Below are positions 53,590 to 61,189 of a DNA stretch of 64,000 nucleotides, piece by piece. The stretch is from NCBI RefSeq assembly GCF_016586355.1, contig NZ_BLYI01000031.1, forward strand, positions 62,001 to 126,000, in the 5' to 3' direction. This stretch comes from Anaerostipes butyraticus. Its GTDB lineage: Bacteria > Bacillota > Clostridia > Lachnospirales > Lachnospiraceae. The notes beneath the pieces were generated by a model. That model had not been told where the DNA came from. It saw only the letters and a list, made by a program, of their open reading frames with translations, and ran no database searches. Position 1 is the stretch's first letter. The number at the start of each line of letters is the position of its first letter. A program made the position numbers and the translations under genes.

Positions 53590-53618
53590 AATATAGCGCA
53601 GCCTTGTTGTAATGTCAA
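53590..53618 (-). promoter_or_regulatory. Promoter of the sirtuin-macrodomain operon
   Basis: On the minus strand TTGACA (53613-53618) and TATATT (53590-53595) are 17 bases apart. The transcribed leader contains AACAAAA-GA-TTTTGTT (53546-53561), a perfect inverted repeat, and three TTGTAA-type words flank the promoter; these may be operator sites. Confidence 0.7.
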
Positions 53619-53645
53619 TAGTTACAATTAAATCCAGACAGCATG

Positions 53646-53768
53646 TCACAAAAGTTCATTGAAATATGAATGCCAGTATTCCTCTGGAACAAAAGAATGA
53701 GCGTTCATATTTCCAAAAAGCCATAGCTCCATAAACTGCTCTGTATCTAATATCTGAAATTCTCGAAT
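53646..53768 (-). pseudogene. GNAT acetyltransferase remnant
   Basis: About 40 codons ending at TGA 53646 encode IREFQILDTE, ELWLFGNMNAHSFVPEEYW and HSYFNELL. This resembles the N-terminal end of small GNAT acetyltransferases, which carry E(I/L)WL..N..AHSF(I/V)P.EYW, but the remaining two thirds of the domain are missing. Its start overlaps the last codons of the MFS gene in another frame. It looks like a gene truncated at the edge of the MarR-MFS unit, possibly during integration. Recognition rests on memory of the family pattern. Confidence 0.5.
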
Positions 53769-54991
53769 CCTCTTTTCTTCCTCCTGCACCTTTCTGAATA
53801 TAGGATTAAAACACCGGCAGTAAGAATAATCATGCACAAACCAGAGATGAAAAACCAGACATTTACACCTACTTTTTCTGCTATTGGGCTGCTAAAAAGT
53901 AAGCCAATGGGCATTGTCACAGAAGAAATCAAAGTAAGTACCGAAAATGCCCGCCCCATTTTTTCCGGGGATATGGTTTCCTGCATATAGGCAGTCAGCG
54001 GGATTGTATGGACATTTCCAGAAGCACCTAAACAGATACAACCTCCTGCAAAGAAAAACCAGCCAGCATAAGTCTGCGGTATGATACCGCAGATCAGCGA
54101 CATAACTCCCATTCCGAACAAACCGATAAAGGAAACTCTGATTTTCCGAATTATCTTTAGAACGCTGGAAAATAAAAGGGAAGATGCCATCATACCGATT
54201 GCAAAAGATAATTCCACAGCACTGCCATACATTGCCGACAACTTAAAATAGTCGCTTGTCATGAGTGGATAAAAGGAAGATAATGGCGCATAGAATAGCA
54301 TACAGAGAGCTTCCGCAATCACGATATAAAACAACTTTTTATCTTCTTTGAATACCTGCAATCCCTCTTTTATTTCTGCTATAAAATGCTGTTCTTCCCG
54401 CTCTGCTTTTTCAAGTTCTGGGATTTTAACGACTGCTAACGCGATACTTGCTAAAATTGCCCCCGCCACATCACTCATTAAAACGATTGACATCGGGAAA
54501 ATCGCAAATAAAGACGCACCAATTACCGGTCCCAGTAAAAAAGAGCCTGAATTTAGAAACTGCATCCATCCATTTGTTTTTACTAATTGGTCTTTTGGTA
54601 CAAGCTGCGGAATAATTGACTGTATTGCTGGTTGCTGAAATGTGCTTCCAATCCCCCGGACACATAGCATAACAAATACCGTCCACACAGGCAGGTCAAA
54701 AAAGAATAGTAATAATGCATAAATTAACGCAACCGCTCCCATTGCCATGTCCGAAAAAATAGAGATGAATTTTCGGTTATAACGGTCAGCCGCAATTCCT
54801 GCCAGCGGACTGAACAGGGTCATTGGAAGATAGGCAACAAGCCCTGATACTCCTAACATTAACGGCGAAGATGTTTTTTCAGCAAGCCACCAAATAAGAG
54901 CAAACTGAACACCGTGACTTCCTAACATTGAAACTGCCTGTCCCAATGCAACAATCATAAACTGCGATTTCCATTTTTGTATTTTTTCCAT
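53747..54991 (-). CDS. MFS efflux transporter, DHA3/MefA-like
   Basis: This 414-aa protein has 12 predicted membrane segments and the MFS loop motif GIAADRYNRK between segments 2 and 3. The N-terminus WKSQFMIVALGQAVSMLGSHGVQFALIWWLAEKTSSP in pieces is that of the MefA/CmlR-type group of drug exporters. It has a higher A+T content than its flanks. ATG 54991 is chosen because GAGAGGA lies 9 bases upstream. It is downstream of a MarR gene and of a leader with a short ORF and a hairpin, so drug-induced expression is plausible; the substrate is unknown. Confidence 0.87.
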   Translation of the reverse strand: MEKIQKWKSQFMIVALGQAVSMLGSHGVQFALIWWLAEKTSSPLMLGVSGLVAYLPMTLFSPLAGIAADRYNRKFISIFSDMAMGAVALIYALLLFFFDLPVWTVFVMLCVRGIGSTFQQPAIQSIIPQLVPKDQLVKTNGWMQFLNSGSFLLGPVIGASLFAIFPMSIVLMSDVAGAILASIALAVVKIPELEKAEREEQHFIAEIKEGLQVFKEDKKLFYIVIAEALCMLFYAPLSSFYPLMTSDYFKLSAMYGSAVELSFAIGMMASSLLFSSVLKIIRKIRVSFIGLFGMGVMSLICGIIPQTYAGWFFFAGGCICLGASGNVHTIPLTAYMQETISPEKMGRAFSVLTLISSVTMPIGLLFSSPIAEKVGVNVWFFISGLCMIILTAGVLILYSERCRRKKRGFENFRY

Positions 54992-55030
54992 ATCAAATTG
55001 TCCTCTCATTTTCAAAATAGTTTTTCAAAC

Positions 55031-55093
55031 AGGGGACAATATCGAATGTGATCATCCCCTTATTATGCTGCTGCCGACATCAAGCCACCTCCC
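55031..55093 (-). promoter_or_regulatory. Possible attenuation leader with a five-codon ORF before the MFS gene
   Basis: On the minus strand GGGAGG (55088-55093) is 7 bases before ATG 55080, which opens a frame reading MSAAA then TAA (55063-55080). It is followed by a hairpin with arms AGGGGA/TCCCCT (55031-55036 and 55055-55060), then the MFS gene. Leader peptides of this sort control some ribosome-drug resistance genes. The reading is speculative. Confidence 0.35.
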
Positions 55094-55116
55094 TTCAAAA
55101 GATTTTATTTCTGTTT

Positions 55117-55548
55117 TTATAACATGGCTTCCAAATATTTTCTTAATCCGTCACGATATTTTTTCGTAAGCGTCAGATATTGCTGCTGTTCCTCCGCTGT
55201 CCATTCATTCCAGATTTTGTTTTCAATCTCGTGCAGAGGTATTATTTTTTCTGATGAAAATTTCTTTCCCTTTTCAGTCAGGCAGAGAATTGTATTTCTG
55301 CCTTTCCCTTGTTTCAAATATACGATTTCCTCTTTTTCCAATTTGCGAATGGCAGAATTGATTGTCTGGCGGCTGATACCTGTAAGTTTACTTATTTCAC
55401 TTTGCAGACATTTACCACCTTTCTCACAGAGTACATATAAAATATTTTGAACGCTATCCGAAATACCCATTTTTACAGCCGCTTCGTGGTATAAAGCGTT
55501 GATTTCTCCTGCTAAATAGGTATATTGTCCCGTTTCTAAATAGTGCAA
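55117..55548 (-). CDS. MarR-family regulator of the MFS exporter
   Basis: This protein of about 143 aa has a winged helix: SVQNILYVLCEKGGKCLQSEISKLTGISRQTINSAIRKLEKEEIVYLKQ, wing GRNTILCLTEKG. The start is taken as TTG 55548, because AAGGAGGAGG is 6-8 bases before it; the frame upstream of it reads through the operators (giving MMYEIGQ), which is not coding. It precedes the MFS gene by 125 bases in the same direction. Two identical operators in its promoter argue for autorepression. Confidence 0.88.
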   Translation of the reverse strand: MHYLETGQYTYLAGEINALYHEAAVKMGISDSVQNILYVLCEKGGKCLQSEISKLTGISRQTINSAIRKLEKEEIVYLKQGKGRNTILCLTEKGKKFSSEKIIPLHEIENKIWNEWTAEEQQQYLTLTKKYRDGLRKYLEAML

Positions 55549-55569
55549 TTTTTTCCTCCTCCTTGATTG

Positions 55570-55618
55570 TCCGATTTCGTACATCATTTATTATATCCGA
55601 TTTCGTACATAAGTCAAT
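55570..55618 (-). promoter_or_regulatory. Promoter with two identical operators for the MarR-MFS unit
   Basis: TCCGATTTCGTACAT occurs twice (55570-55584 and 55596-55610), 26 bases start to start. On the minus strand TTGACT (55613-55618) and TATAAT (55591-55596) are 16 bases apart, so one operator fills the spacer and the other lies just after the -10. Confidence 0.85.
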
Positions 55619-55768
55619 AGACTTTTTGTTTTTTGAATCCGGATCTTTTTTAAACGAGGGGCAGTCTCAAATTTTCATCTGTATATCACCTCTTTTTGTC
55701 TCTCTTAAGCAGCTTACCTTACATTTATCTGACATTTCCGACAGAATCCGTAAAATCGTCCTGTCCGG

Positions 55769-55777
55769 TGCTATAAT
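55769..55777 (+). promoter_or_regulatory. Extended -10 promoter of the VanZ-RDD gene
   Basis: TGCTATAAT (55769-55777) lies 23 bases before the start codon. The -35 is poor. Bases 55619-55768 show no gene. Confidence 0.5.
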
Positions 55778-55799
55778 CTGAGTGAAAGGAAGTGATTAT

Positions 55800-56909
55800 A
55801 TGGAACTGTATGCTGACATCATAAAAGAAGCACTGCTCTTCTTCCCTGTGCTTGCTTTCTTTGTAACCATCCCTTATATCATTCATAATTACCGGAAATT
55901 TGGCTCTGTTCTCAGTCTTAGAATTCTCATCGTCTATTCCTTTGTTCTGTACCTTCTCTGTGCTTATTTTCTTGTGATCCTTCCGCTTCCATCCAGGCAG
56001 GAAGCAGCTCTTTTAACTGGCCCGAGACTGCAGCTGATTCCGTTTCATTTTGCGGCGGATATCATCAAAGAAGCCGGTTCCGGCGGTATTCTTTCCTATA
56101 TCAATAACCCTGCATTATTTCAGATGCTGTTTAATGTCGCCATGACCATTCCTTTCGGAATGTATCTGCGGTATTATTTTCAGTGGTCACGAAAAAAGAC
56201 GCTGGCCGCGTCTTTCCTTCTTTCTCTCTTCTTTGAACTTACTCAGCTTTCCGGATTGTATTTCTATTATCCGAGAAGCTACCGCCTGTTTGATGTGGAC
56301 GATCTGATGGCAAATACACTGGGAGGAATTCTTGGTTATTATCTCACGGGTCCTTTTCTGAAAGTCCTCCCCAACAGACAGCAGATGGATGCCGTCAGTT
56401 TCCGCAGAGGACGTGAAGTCTCCCTTGCAAGAAGGCTTACCGCCATCGTCATTGACATCACAGCGGCTGTATTGCTTGGAGGGGCCGCAGCTGTTTTATG
56501 CCGGATCTGTTCTGTCACCATACCGTATCTTTCATGGATTGTCTGTTTCGGATACTTTGTTCTTCTTCCGGCTTTTTACGGCGGACAAACCTTTGGAAAA
56601 CGCCTGACCGGAACGAAAATCGCTGCCGTCAGCAGACAAAATGCCGTCTGGTACCAGTATGTGATCCGCGGTGTTTCTATCTTTCTGGGTCTGTATGGTA
56701 TTCCAAGGCTCGTCTATGAGTTCCTGGAGTTCTGTGCCAGGTATCATGTCATAACAGAATATGGAACTTTATTTCTCTCCGGTCTGTTTGCTGCCGGATA
56801 CTGCTTCTATTTTGTGTTTGCAGCTGTTATGATGGCCCTTCACAAACCATTGTTTTATGAAAAAATATCCCGCACCCAGGTGATCAGCACTGTCCGGCGC
56901 CGCTTATGA
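55800..56909 (+). CDS. VanZ-RDD fusion membrane protein
   Basis: This 369-aa protein begins with a VanZ-like domain (about 1-190): five membrane segments, the NVAMTIPFGMYLRYYF region, FFELTQLSGLYFYYPRSYRLFDVDDLMANTLGGILGY in pieces. It is followed by an RDD domain (about 205-360) with ARRLTAIVIDITAAVLL and GQTFGKRLTGTKI. VanZ proteins give low teicoplanin resistance in enterococci, but chromosomal VanZ-RDD proteins are common in Firmicutes with unknown function. ATG 55800 follows AAAGGA by 9 bases. Its end overlaps the converging aldehyde dehydrogenase gene by six bases. Confidence 0.88.
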   Translation: MELYADIIKEALLFFPVLAFFVTIPYIIHNYRKFGSVLSLRILIVYSFVLYLLCAYFLVILPLPSRQEAALLTGPRLQLIPFHFAADIIKEAGSGGILSYINNPALFQMLFNVAMTIPFGMYLRYYFQWSRKKTLAASFLLSLFFELTQLSGLYFYYPRSYRLFDVDDLMANTLGGILGYYLTGPFLKVLPNRQQMDAVSFRRGREVSLARRLTAIVIDITAAVLLGGAAAVLCRICSVTIPYLSWIVCFGYFVLLPAFYGGQTFGKRLTGTKIAAVSRQNAVWYQYVIRGVSIFLGLYGIPRLVYEFLEFCARYHVITEYGTLFLSGLFAAGYCFYFVFAAVMMALHKPLFYEKISRTQVISTVRRRL

Positions 56910-58283
56910 CCTGCCAAGGAAGAGACGGATTATTTTTTCCTTTATTGTATTATAAGGCATATATCGAACAGGAAGATCGATGCGGTCCGATTTCTTCAGG
57001 ATATTTTTCCTGTGGGAAAAGGTTTCAAAACTGTCTTTTCCATGATAAGAGCCCATGCCGCTTTCCCCGACTCCGCCAAATCCCATAGAGGAAGAAGCCA
57101 GATGCATGATCGTGTCGTTGACACACCCTCCGCCGTAAGACAGCCCATCCATAATCTCTCTTTCTGCCTGACGGTTTCTGGTAAACAGATAAAGGGCAAG
57201 GGGTTTTGGGCGCTTTGCGATGTATGCTTTGGCATCTTCAAGAGTCTCATAAGAAAGAACCGGCAGCAGCGGACCGAAAATTTCTTCCTGCATCAAAGGA
57301 GCCTGGAGATCTGGGTTTCGCAGGATCGTCGGTGCGATTTTTCTTGTCTTTTTATCGCCGTATCCGCCGGCTGCAATCTCTCCCTGTTCCATCATTCCCA
57401 TCAGCCTCTTATAATGCCGCCTGCTTACAATGGATGGATAGTCTGGATGAATGACCGGATTTTCTCCGTACATCACCCGGATCCAGTATTTCAGATACAT
57501 GACCAGCTCTTTTTCTACAGTCTTGTCTGCCAGAATATAATCCGGAGCCACACATACCTGTCCGGCATTTAAAAGTTTCCCGAAAATGATTCGTTTTGCC
57601 GCCATTTTGATATTGGCGCTTTTTTCCACAATGCAGGGACTTTTGCCGCCCAGTTCCAGTGTAACCGGAGTCAGATGAGCCGCCGCTTTCTGCATGACAA
57701 TTTTCCCGACAGGAACACTTCCGGTAAAGAAAATGTAATCGAATGTCTGATCCAGAAGTCTCTGGCTTGTCTCCTTTCCGCCAGGGATAACACAGACATA
57801 TTTAGGCGGGAATACAGCGCGCAGAATCTTTTTTAAGATTCTGGCGGATTCCGGCGCATATTCCGATGGTTTGATCACACAGCAGTTCCCGGCGGCTATG
57901 GCACCGGCCAGTGGCTGCAGGGACAGTAAAAATGGGAAATTCCAAGGTGCCGTGATCAGCACAACGCCGTAAGGCTCTGTTATCTGAAAACACTTGGAAG
58001 GAAACTGCGCCAGAGGCGCTCTGATTTTCTTTGGTTCCATCCACTTTTTTAAATGGCGTCTCAGATAAGCAATTTCCTCTAAGATCATCCCGATTTCTGT
58101 CATGTAAGATTCCGCGGAGGACTTGTTAAGATCCCTTTTCAGGGCCTGCTTTATCTGGGGTTCATAGCTGGAAACAGCCTGTTCCAGGCGTGTCAGCGCT
58201 TTTATCCGAAATGCGAAAGACCGGGTCTTTCCAGTATTATAAAATTGTCTTTGATTCTCTAAAATTTCTGTCATATTACTCAT
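56904..58283 (-). CDS. Aldehyde dehydrogenase, class 3-like
   Basis: This 459-aa NAD(P)-dependent enzyme has PWNFPFLLSLQPLAGAIAAGNC, FTGSVPVGK, VTLELGGKSPCIV with the general base Glu, and the catalytic Cys in LLNAGQVCVAPDY. The C-terminus has MGFGGVGESGMGSYHGKDSFETFSH. Length and lack of an N-terminal extension fit the class 3/AlkH-type group acting on medium- or long-chain aldehydes. No clear ribosome binding site is seen, so the start at 58283 or 58274 is uncertain. Confidence 0.9.
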   Translation of the reverse strand: MSNMTEILENQRQFYNTGKTRSFAFRIKALTRLEQAVSSYEPQIKQALKRDLNKSSAESYMTEIGMILEEIAYLRRHLKKWMEPKKIRAPLAQFPSKCFQITEPYGVVLITAPWNFPFLLSLQPLAGAIAAGNCCVIKPSEYAPESARILKKILRAVFPPKYVCVIPGGKETSQRLLDQTFDYIFFTGSVPVGKIVMQKAAAHLTPVTLELGGKSPCIVEKSANIKMAAKRIIFGKLLNAGQVCVAPDYILADKTVEKELVMYLKYWIRVMYGENPVIHPDYPSIVSRRHYKRLMGMMEQGEIAAGGYGDKKTRKIAPTILRNPDLQAPLMQEEIFGPLLPVLSYETLEDAKAYIAKRPKPLALYLFTRNRQAEREIMDGLSYGGGCVNDTIMHLASSSMGFGGVGESGMGSYHGKDSFETFSHRKNILKKSDRIDLPVRYMPYNTIKEKIIRLFLGRS

Positions 58284-58340
58284 AAAATCATTTTACTGCA
58301 AATATAAGGGGAATGCAACGGACCTCCGTGCGGCAAAATC

Positions 58341-58379
58341 CCTGAAAATTTTGCATATTTTCAGGGGCTGTGATAAGAT
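58341..58379 (+). promoter_or_regulatory. Promoter of truA with overlapping inverted repeat
   Basis: TTGCAT (58351-58356) and TAAGAT (58374-58379) have a 17-base spacer. CCTGAAAAT (58341-58349) and ATTTTCAGG (58357-58365) form a perfect inverted repeat that covers the -35. Confidence 0.5.
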
Positions 58380-58408
58380 GAGGAAAATTGTCATGAAAGG
58401 ATTACAAA

Positions 58409-59155
58409 ATGAAACGAAACATTCGATTATTAATAGAATATGACGGCGGCCGCTACCGCGGCTGGCAGAAGCAGGGAAAGAACGCTGATGCAGATACCAT
58501 TCAGGGCCGTCTGGAACAGGTACTGTCCAGGATGACAGGAGAAGACGTCCAGCTGATCGGCTCCGGGCGGACCGATGCGGGAGTGCACGCCCTGGGGCAG
58601 GTGGCAAATTTTCATACGGACTGCGGCATGTCCTGTGGAGAAATCAGAGATTATCTGACCCGGTATCTTCCTGCTGACATTGGAATATTAAAAGTCTCCG
58701 ATGCGGGAGAGAGATTTCACAGCCGGTTAAACGCAGCTGAAAAAACATACTGCTACCGGATTGCGGTTCCTGGCGTTCCCCATGTGTTTGACCGAAAATA
58801 TCTCTGGCATTTTCCGGAACCACTGGATATGAAAAAAATGGAACAGGCAGCTGATTTTTTGACTGGCCGGCATGACTTTAAAGGATTTTCCTCTATTAAG
58901 CGGACAAAAAAATCAACGGTAAGAGAACTTTATGCCATTGATATTGAGAAGAAAGAAAAGGAAATCCTGATTTCCTTTACGGGAAATGGATTTCTTCACA
59001 ATATGGTTCGAATCCTGACCGGTACTCTTGTAGAAATTGGCTGCGGCAGAAAGCAGCCGGAAGATGTCCTGACCGTCTTGCAGACAAAAGACCGGCAGGA
59101 TGCGGGAATGACGGCTCCGCCTCAGGGATTGTTCCTTGTGTCTGTGAAATATTAA
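58409..59155 (+). CDS. truA: tRNA pseudouridine(38-40) synthase TruA
   Basis: This 248-aa enzyme modifies the anticodon arm of tRNAs. The catalytic motif GSGRTDAGVHALGQVANF (Asp at about 54) and LLIEYDGGRYRGWQ near the start are canonical, as are HDFKGFSS and FLHNMVRILTGTLVEIG. AAAGGA is 7 bases before the ATG. It stands alone. Confidence 0.97.
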   Translation: MKRNIRLLIEYDGGRYRGWQKQGKNADADTIQGRLEQVLSRMTGEDVQLIGSGRTDAGVHALGQVANFHTDCGMSCGEIRDYLTRYLPADIGILKVSDAGERFHSRLNAAEKTYCYRIAVPGVPHVFDRKYLWHFPEPLDMKKMEQAADFLTGRHDFKGFSSIKRTKKSTVRELYAIDIEKKEKEILISFTGNGFLHNMVRILTGTLVEIGCGRKQPEDVLTVLQTKDRQDAGMTAPPQGLFLVSVKY

Positions 59156-59208
59156 ATGCGGAGCGTTTTTATTTCACAGGAACGGGGTTTTCTGAGAAAT
59201 GAAAAGAA

Positions 59209-59246
59209 GATGAGCGCAGGCAGAATATTCTGCAGACTCGCTCATC
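59209..59246. terminator. Hairpin between truA and the DUF4405 gene
   Basis: GATGAGCG (59209-59216) pairs with CGCTCATC (59239-59246), and GCAGAATATTCTGC inside is a perfect palindrome. T-rich sequence on the minus strand (TTCTTTTC) makes it a terminator mainly for the minus-strand operon. Confidence 0.7.
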
Positions 59247-59266
59247 CTCAAAGTGGGTTGGCATTG

Positions 59267-59941
59267 TTATGATTTTTTCCTGCATTTTGAAAGGAACAGG
59301 CTGATCTGGCTGGAAATAAAGATAAAACATCCCATCATGGCCAGATAATCGAGATAAAAAGATACTTTGGATTCTCCAAAATCCAGGAAAACAAACATGG
59401 TGCGCAGCAGCATATAGTCTAATAGTCTTCTCTGGAAAAAGACGTACAGACCGTAAACGGCAACGCCGGCTCCAATGATATATTTCACGATCGCTGTTCC
59501 TGCGGATGGTTTGCTGCCTTTCTTCCGGAACATATTCATGAGCATTCTCCAGTGGAGTCCGATATGAAGGGACATGATGACGAATCCCCAGTAATTGGAT
59601 GCCATATGCAGCTGTCTTGCAAAAGACATGTTTCCATCGATGTTCAGGAATGCAAATACGTGCCTGGACATCATGATTCCGCTTATCATCAGCCCGATCA
59701 TGGCGGCAAACAGCAGAAAATTGATTATCAGCCGGAACACTCGATCCAGGGAATATTTCCCTTTCGGCAGATTTTTATACCACTGAATGTTCAGAACATG
59801 ATGGATGATGAATAAAAGGAATATGGCAGCTCCAAACCATTCATGAAGATCATCTCCCCAATAGTGATATCCCATCAGCAGCAAAAGCAGAATGGTCATC
59901 AAAAGATCGACCATCATCTTAGTTACAGTTTTTCTGGTCAT
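59267..59941 (-). CDS. DUF4405/cytochrome b561-like membrane protein
   Basis: This 224-aa protein has five to six membrane segments. Histidines sit in membrane segments in pairs, in HEWFGAAIFLLFIIHHVLN and in QLHMASNYWGFVIMSLHIGLHW, a pattern expected for bis-heme or quinone-reacting cytochrome b-like proteins of the DUF4405 group. ATG 59941 is preferred to an upstream ATG because AAAGGAG lies close before it. It is 22 bases after the ferredoxin-containing reductase gene, which may be its electron partner; heme binding is inference. Confidence 0.82.
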   Translation of the reverse strand: MTRKTVTKMMVDLLMTILLLLLMGYHYWGDDLHEWFGAAIFLLFIIHHVLNIQWYKNLPKGKYSLDRVFRLIINFLLFAAMIGLMISGIMMSRHVFAFLNIDGNMSFARQLHMASNYWGFVIMSLHIGLHWRMLMNMFRKKGSKPSAGTAIVKYIIGAGVAVYGLYVFFQRRLLDYMLLRTMFVFLDFGESKVSFYLDYLAMMGCFIFISSQISLFLSKCRKKS

Positions 59942-59963
59942 AGATTCTCCTTTTTGCATGATG

Positions 59964-61103
59964 TTACAGATCTGCAGGCTGTTTTAGTTTTTCTGCAAAA
60001 TCTGCCATCGCTTCTGATATTTTTAACTGCTGCGGACAGACAGCCTCGCAGCTTCTGCATCCGATGCATGCATCAGGACGTTTGTCTTCGTCCAGGGCGT
60101 CCACCGCATTACGGGTAATAAAACCGGTGTGATAACGGCTTTCATTGTAAAGAGATAAAAGTGTTGGAATATCCAGATGCTTCGGGCATCTGCTCGTACA
60201 ATAGCGGCAGGCTGTACATGGAAGAATATCCAGCATACTGTCTGTTACGTCCATTAACGCATTCATTTCTTTTTCTGTTAACGGTTTGCTTTCTTTATAG
60301 GTCTCTATATTATCTTTTAACTGTTTCATATTGGACATACCGGACAATACCATGGTCACACCCGGTATGCTCTGCAGAAAACGGAACCCCCATGCCGGAT
60401 CCTCTTCTTCCGGGCGGAGCGCTTTCAGTTTCCGGCTGTTTTCTTCTGATAATACCGCAAGTTTTCCGCCGCGCAGCGGTTCCATGACCCAGATTGGAAT
60501 CTTCCGTTCATTGAGAAGTTCCACCTTAGCTTTTGCATCCTGAAGTTTCCAGTCCAGATAGTTTAACTGGATCTGACAGAATTCCATATGTTCTCCGTAA
60601 GCATCCAGAAAACGTTTTAATGTATCGTAACGTCCATGACAGGAAAAGCCGAGATGACGGATTCTTCCGTTTTCTTTCTGCTGGAGCAGATATTTTAAAA
60701 TACCATTCTTCTCATCCAGGTATGGATCAATGTTCTTCTCATATACATTGTGGAACAGATAGAAATCGAAATACTCTACGCCGCATTTGCGGATCTGTTC
60801 TTCAAAAATCTCTTCCACTTTTCCCATATTGGACAAGTCATATCCTGGAAATTTCGTTGCCAGATAATAGCTGTCCCTCGGATAATTTCCCAGGATGCGT
60901 CCGGTGACAATCTCTGACTGGCCGTTATGATAGCCAAAAGCCGTATCATAATAATTAATTCCCTGCTTCATGGCATAATCAATCATCTCTTCGGCTGCTT
61001 TCTCATCAATATCTGCGTCTGAGCCGCCTTCTATCAGCGGCAGGCGCATGGCGCCAAGTCCAAGAGCAGATAATTTCATTCCCTGAAAATCTTTATATAT
61101 CAT
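59964..61103 (-). CDS. Aldo/keto reductase with C-terminal 2x[4Fe-4S] ferredoxin domain
   Basis: This 379-aa protein has an AKR barrel (1-285) with the tetrad Asp and Tyr in YYDTAFGYHNGQ, Lys in LATKFPG and His in LFHNVY. The C-terminal ferredoxin domain has CTACRYCTSRCP and CIGCRSCEAVCP, two full cluster motifs. Such proteins are common in anaerobes and may couple carbonyl reduction to low-potential electrons. GGAGAG precedes the ATG. A MerR-type promoter lies upstream. First gene of an operon with the DUF4405 protein. Confidence 0.92.
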   Translation of the reverse strand: MIYKDFQGMKLSALGLGAMRLPLIEGGSDADIDEKAAEEMIDYAMKQGINYYDTAFGYHNGQSEIVTGRILGNYPRDSYYLATKFPGYDLSNMGKVEEIFEEQIRKCGVEYFDFYLFHNVYEKNIDPYLDEKNGILKYLLQQKENGRIRHLGFSCHGRYDTLKRFLDAYGEHMEFCQIQLNYLDWKLQDAKAKVELLNERKIPIWVMEPLRGGKLAVLSEENSRKLKALRPEEEDPAWGFRFLQSIPGVTMVLSGMSNMKQLKDNIETYKESKPLTEKEMNALMDVTDSMLDILPCTACRYCTSRCPKHLDIPTLLSLYNESRYHTGFITRNAVDALDEDKRPDACIGCRSCEAVCPQQLKISEAMADFAEKLKQPADL

Positions 61104-61149
61104 ATTGTTCTCTCCTTCCTTTTTCCTCTGTCCATAAATATTTAATTAT

Positions 61150-61180
61150 ACCATAACACTTAAACTTCACTTTAAGTCAA
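61150..61180 (-). promoter_or_regulatory. MerR-type promoter/operator of the AKR-DUF4405 operon
   Basis: On the minus strand TTGACT (61175-61180) and TATGGT (61150-61155) are 19 bases apart. The long spacer holds a perfect inverted repeat ACTTAAA-6-TTTAAGT (61158-61177). A 19-base spacer with an internal palindrome is the hallmark of MerR-family promoters, and this arm sequence is common for them. No merR-like gene is in the window. Confidence 0.75.
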
Positions 61181-61189
61181 GGAGAAAAC

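Noticed and set aside
55549-55587. N-terminal extension of the MarR protein (MMYEIGQ...)
   Set aside because: These codons read through the operator repeat and the Shine-Dalgarno region; TTG 55548 fits the AAGGAGG spacing.
55800-56909. VanZ gene as part of a glycopeptide resistance operon
   Set aside because: No vanHAX-like genes are present and the gene carries an RDD domain, as in ordinary chromosomal VanZ-like proteins.
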